Of a DNA stretch of 59,446 bases, positions 57,672 to 59,446 are shown piece by piece. Source of the DNA: Nemertoderma westbladi (lineage: Eukaryota > Xenacoelomorpha > Nemertodermatida > Nemertodermatidae); the NCBI GenBank assembly GCA_032718475.1, contig JAUCBJ010003217.1, forward strand, positions 1 to 59,446, written 5' to 3'. The notes below the pieces were generated by a model. It ran no database searches and was not told the origin of the DNA. It was given only the letters and a program-made list of their open reading frames with translations. Position 1 is the stretch's first letter. Every line of letters begins with the position of its first letter. Both the position numbers and the translations under genes were made by a program.

Positions 57672-58122
57672 GAAAAGCACACTATTTTTTTCGCGCACTA
57701 TTATGTTTCAATAATTACATTACTCTTCTTTAGTACTGTTAGTACAGTGTACACGCTGTATTAAACGGATTCCACTAAATTGGGGCACAGTAGAACGACT
57801 AAATACACACGAAGTTCAAACCTCTGTAGGCAATCTTTTATTTTATAAAATGTTATATATTATCTATGTTGAGAAACCGCTGCTAAATTTTTTTAAATTC
57901 TGTCGCAACAGTTCCCAATCTATAGACCCTCATCCAACTTCAGTTATCTAAACACTACAATTATTCTCTCTCTAAATGTATTTCAACGGTGTGTCAAATT
58001 TTATCGTGTTCTAGAAAAGGAAGGTTCTTAAAGAGTAACACGACCGAACACAGTCGAACACACCCGAACACACTCCAAAAACTGCCGAACACAATCGAAA
58101 ATAGAAAGAGCACAAAAAAATA
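57672..58122. other. Unique AT-rich region
   Basis: No gene. 58035-58100 contains four or five irregular repeats of CGAACACA (CCGAACACAGT, TCGAACACACC, CCGAACACACT, CCGAACACAATC). Confidence 0.55.
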
Positions 58123-59120
58123 ACACCGGGTACCAACTTTTAGATAAAATTAGACACGCGTTGCTTTTCTATAAGTAAATCCCCGAAATTATTGAATAAA
58201 ATTGTCCGAAATTAAATATTCATTTCTTATCAGATCAGCTGATGGTATCAGGTATCATCTTAATTTGATGTGTCCTGTGTACTAGTACTGCTGTACCGTA
58301 CAACAAAATACTGAATTATGTAGGGAAGCCTACCGGGTACCTCATACCTGTCCTGTCACATATCTGCATAATATAGTAATAGAGTGTTAGTGAATAGGCC
58401 GTTTGCCTGTGTACTGGAATAGCTTGGGCTATGGGACTGATTACTAAAGATCTGAATTAGGAAGTTATGCCTACCACCGGTTACCGTACGTCCTGTACGA
58501 GTACGTGTACACTGACTGATACTGTGGTACATAACGTACGGCAGTACGGTAGCGGTAGGTACCGTTCAGCCGTTACCAGGTACCGGTACCTACCTGCCTA
58601 CTGCTGCACTGGAATATAAAGAGCTGGGGCTGGTAGTGATCCCTGGCCCTATGCTATCCACACTTAACTTTTGGTACTCTCGCCTCAGTGCATCTGCAGC
58701 TTCTGTCTGGAACCTGCGACTGATAGCGATAGCTATAGGTACCATCTCTTGGTCTGCCCGCGGTGTCCTTCTCTCTCTGCCCTCGCACTGTAACCCCTTT
58801 ATTATAGTCGGACTTCCACAGGTCCTTATCTTATTTGTGCTCCTTGCTTCTTATACATTATTTATTATTATTATTATTTAGTAATACAAATGTTGCCTCG
58901 ACGGAGGCGTATCCTTGTTAAAAAAAACCACACTTAACTTAGGCCTACTCCTACAGTACTAGCACTCGGTTAAATTATTAGTTGTATAGGCTTAGCGCTT
59001 AGGTTATAAGAAATATAAGAAATGAATATTTAATTTCGCGACGATTTTATTCAATAATTCGGGAATTTACTCATAGAAAAGCAACGCGTGGCTAATTTTA
59101 TCTAAAAGTTGGTACCCTGT
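58123..59120. mobile_element. Non-autonomous DNA transposon with about 107-bp inverted ends, TA-flanked
   Basis: The arms 58123-58230 and 59015-59120 are inverse copies sharing GGGTACCAACTTTTAGAT, ACGCGTTGCTTTTCTA and AATTATTGAATAAAAT, with scattered differences. The outer ends ACACCGGGTACC and ACAGGGTACC are each bordered by TA, consistent with a Tc1/mariner-type TA duplication, though two bases alone are weak. The 0.8-kb interior is rich in GTAC, ACCGGT and CCTAC words and has no transposase ORF. Confidence 0.65.
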
Positions 59121-59446
59121 TACTATAAAAATGGCCAAAATGCATAAAATTTTACAAAAGCATGAAAATTGCTATGATGAAGCACAAAAGCAACTGCCTG
59201 TAATACCGGTACTTCTTCAAACGTAGTTTTACGGTATAGTTATCAGTATTTTTTAAACTTGTAATTTTTAAACTTGTTAAACTCTGAGCTTAATACTTCT
59301 GTACTGGAAATAATGGCATTGTGGCCATATTGTAAATATGCCCATACATGGCCCCCTCTTGATTTCTAGTAGTGGTTCCTTACCATAAATTTAAATCATG
59401 AATTGAAGTAATATCCGTTCATGGCGTTCATTTTATATAAATTTAA
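59121..59446. other. Right-edge unique sequence
   Basis: AT-rich, no feature seen; presumably still GRIP intron. Confidence 0.45.

Noticed and set aside
58636-58881. 81-codon plus-strand hydrophobic ORF
   Set aside because: It starts at GTG inside a non-autonomous transposon, ends in a poly-Ile run from TTA microsatellite, and has no homology seen.

Overview
The window is nuclear DNA of an invertebrate animal; I cannot name the lineage. The evidence is a GRIP-type multi-PDZ gene with spliceosomal introns, animal genes for protein O-mannose kinase (POMK) and JTB, a clan-2 cytochrome P450, decayed LINE and tRNA-derived SINE copies, and several DNA-transposon families. The sequence is AT-rich. 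Roughly 25 kb of the 59 kb is minisatellite, and genuine coding sequence is sparse.

Layout. 1-767 is a 47-48 bp minisatellite. 1142-1954 (-) is a repeat-built secretory propeptide that looks like a multi-copy neuropeptide precursor, with a long hairpin just before its start codon. 2676-4166 (-) is an intact intronless P450. Three very large arrays follow: a 31-bp unit (5431-12010), a 41-bp unit (15321-21868) and a 54-bp unit (26678-34497). Between them lie unique AT-rich DNA, a palindrome cluster (23289-23748), a TTAA-flanked element (24613-25970) and a small Cys/His ORF. A hAT-like element sits at 35228-35779. 37221-38860 (-) holds JTB followed 62 bp later by POMK, both uninterrupted, which suggests a two-gene operon. 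39.5-44.1 kb holds foldback/MITE elements, a SINE and a degraded LINE.

From 46755 to the right edge the window lies in a GRIP homologue (+ strand). Three exons are readable (PDZ1 in two exons, then the start of PDZ2). Both introns that carry minisatellites are built from tandem copies of the adjoining exon end plus its 5' splice site: about 55-60 copies after the first exon, and 28 copies of 27 bp after the third.

Inside the first of these arrays sits a complete 4507-bp DNA transposon (48696-53202) with near-identical terminal inverted repeats of about 360-390 bp and a perfect 6-bp target duplication. It carries two convergent intact ORFs: a DDE integrase-fold transposase (IS3EU-like) and an alpha-kinase with its catalytic and zinc-binding residues. 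A protein kinase carried by an apparently young cut-and-paste transposon is the strongest candidate here for an undescribed system.

Start codons were taken at the first in-frame ATG where the longest open frame began at a non-ATG codon. Family names come from motif recognition alone; no searches were run.
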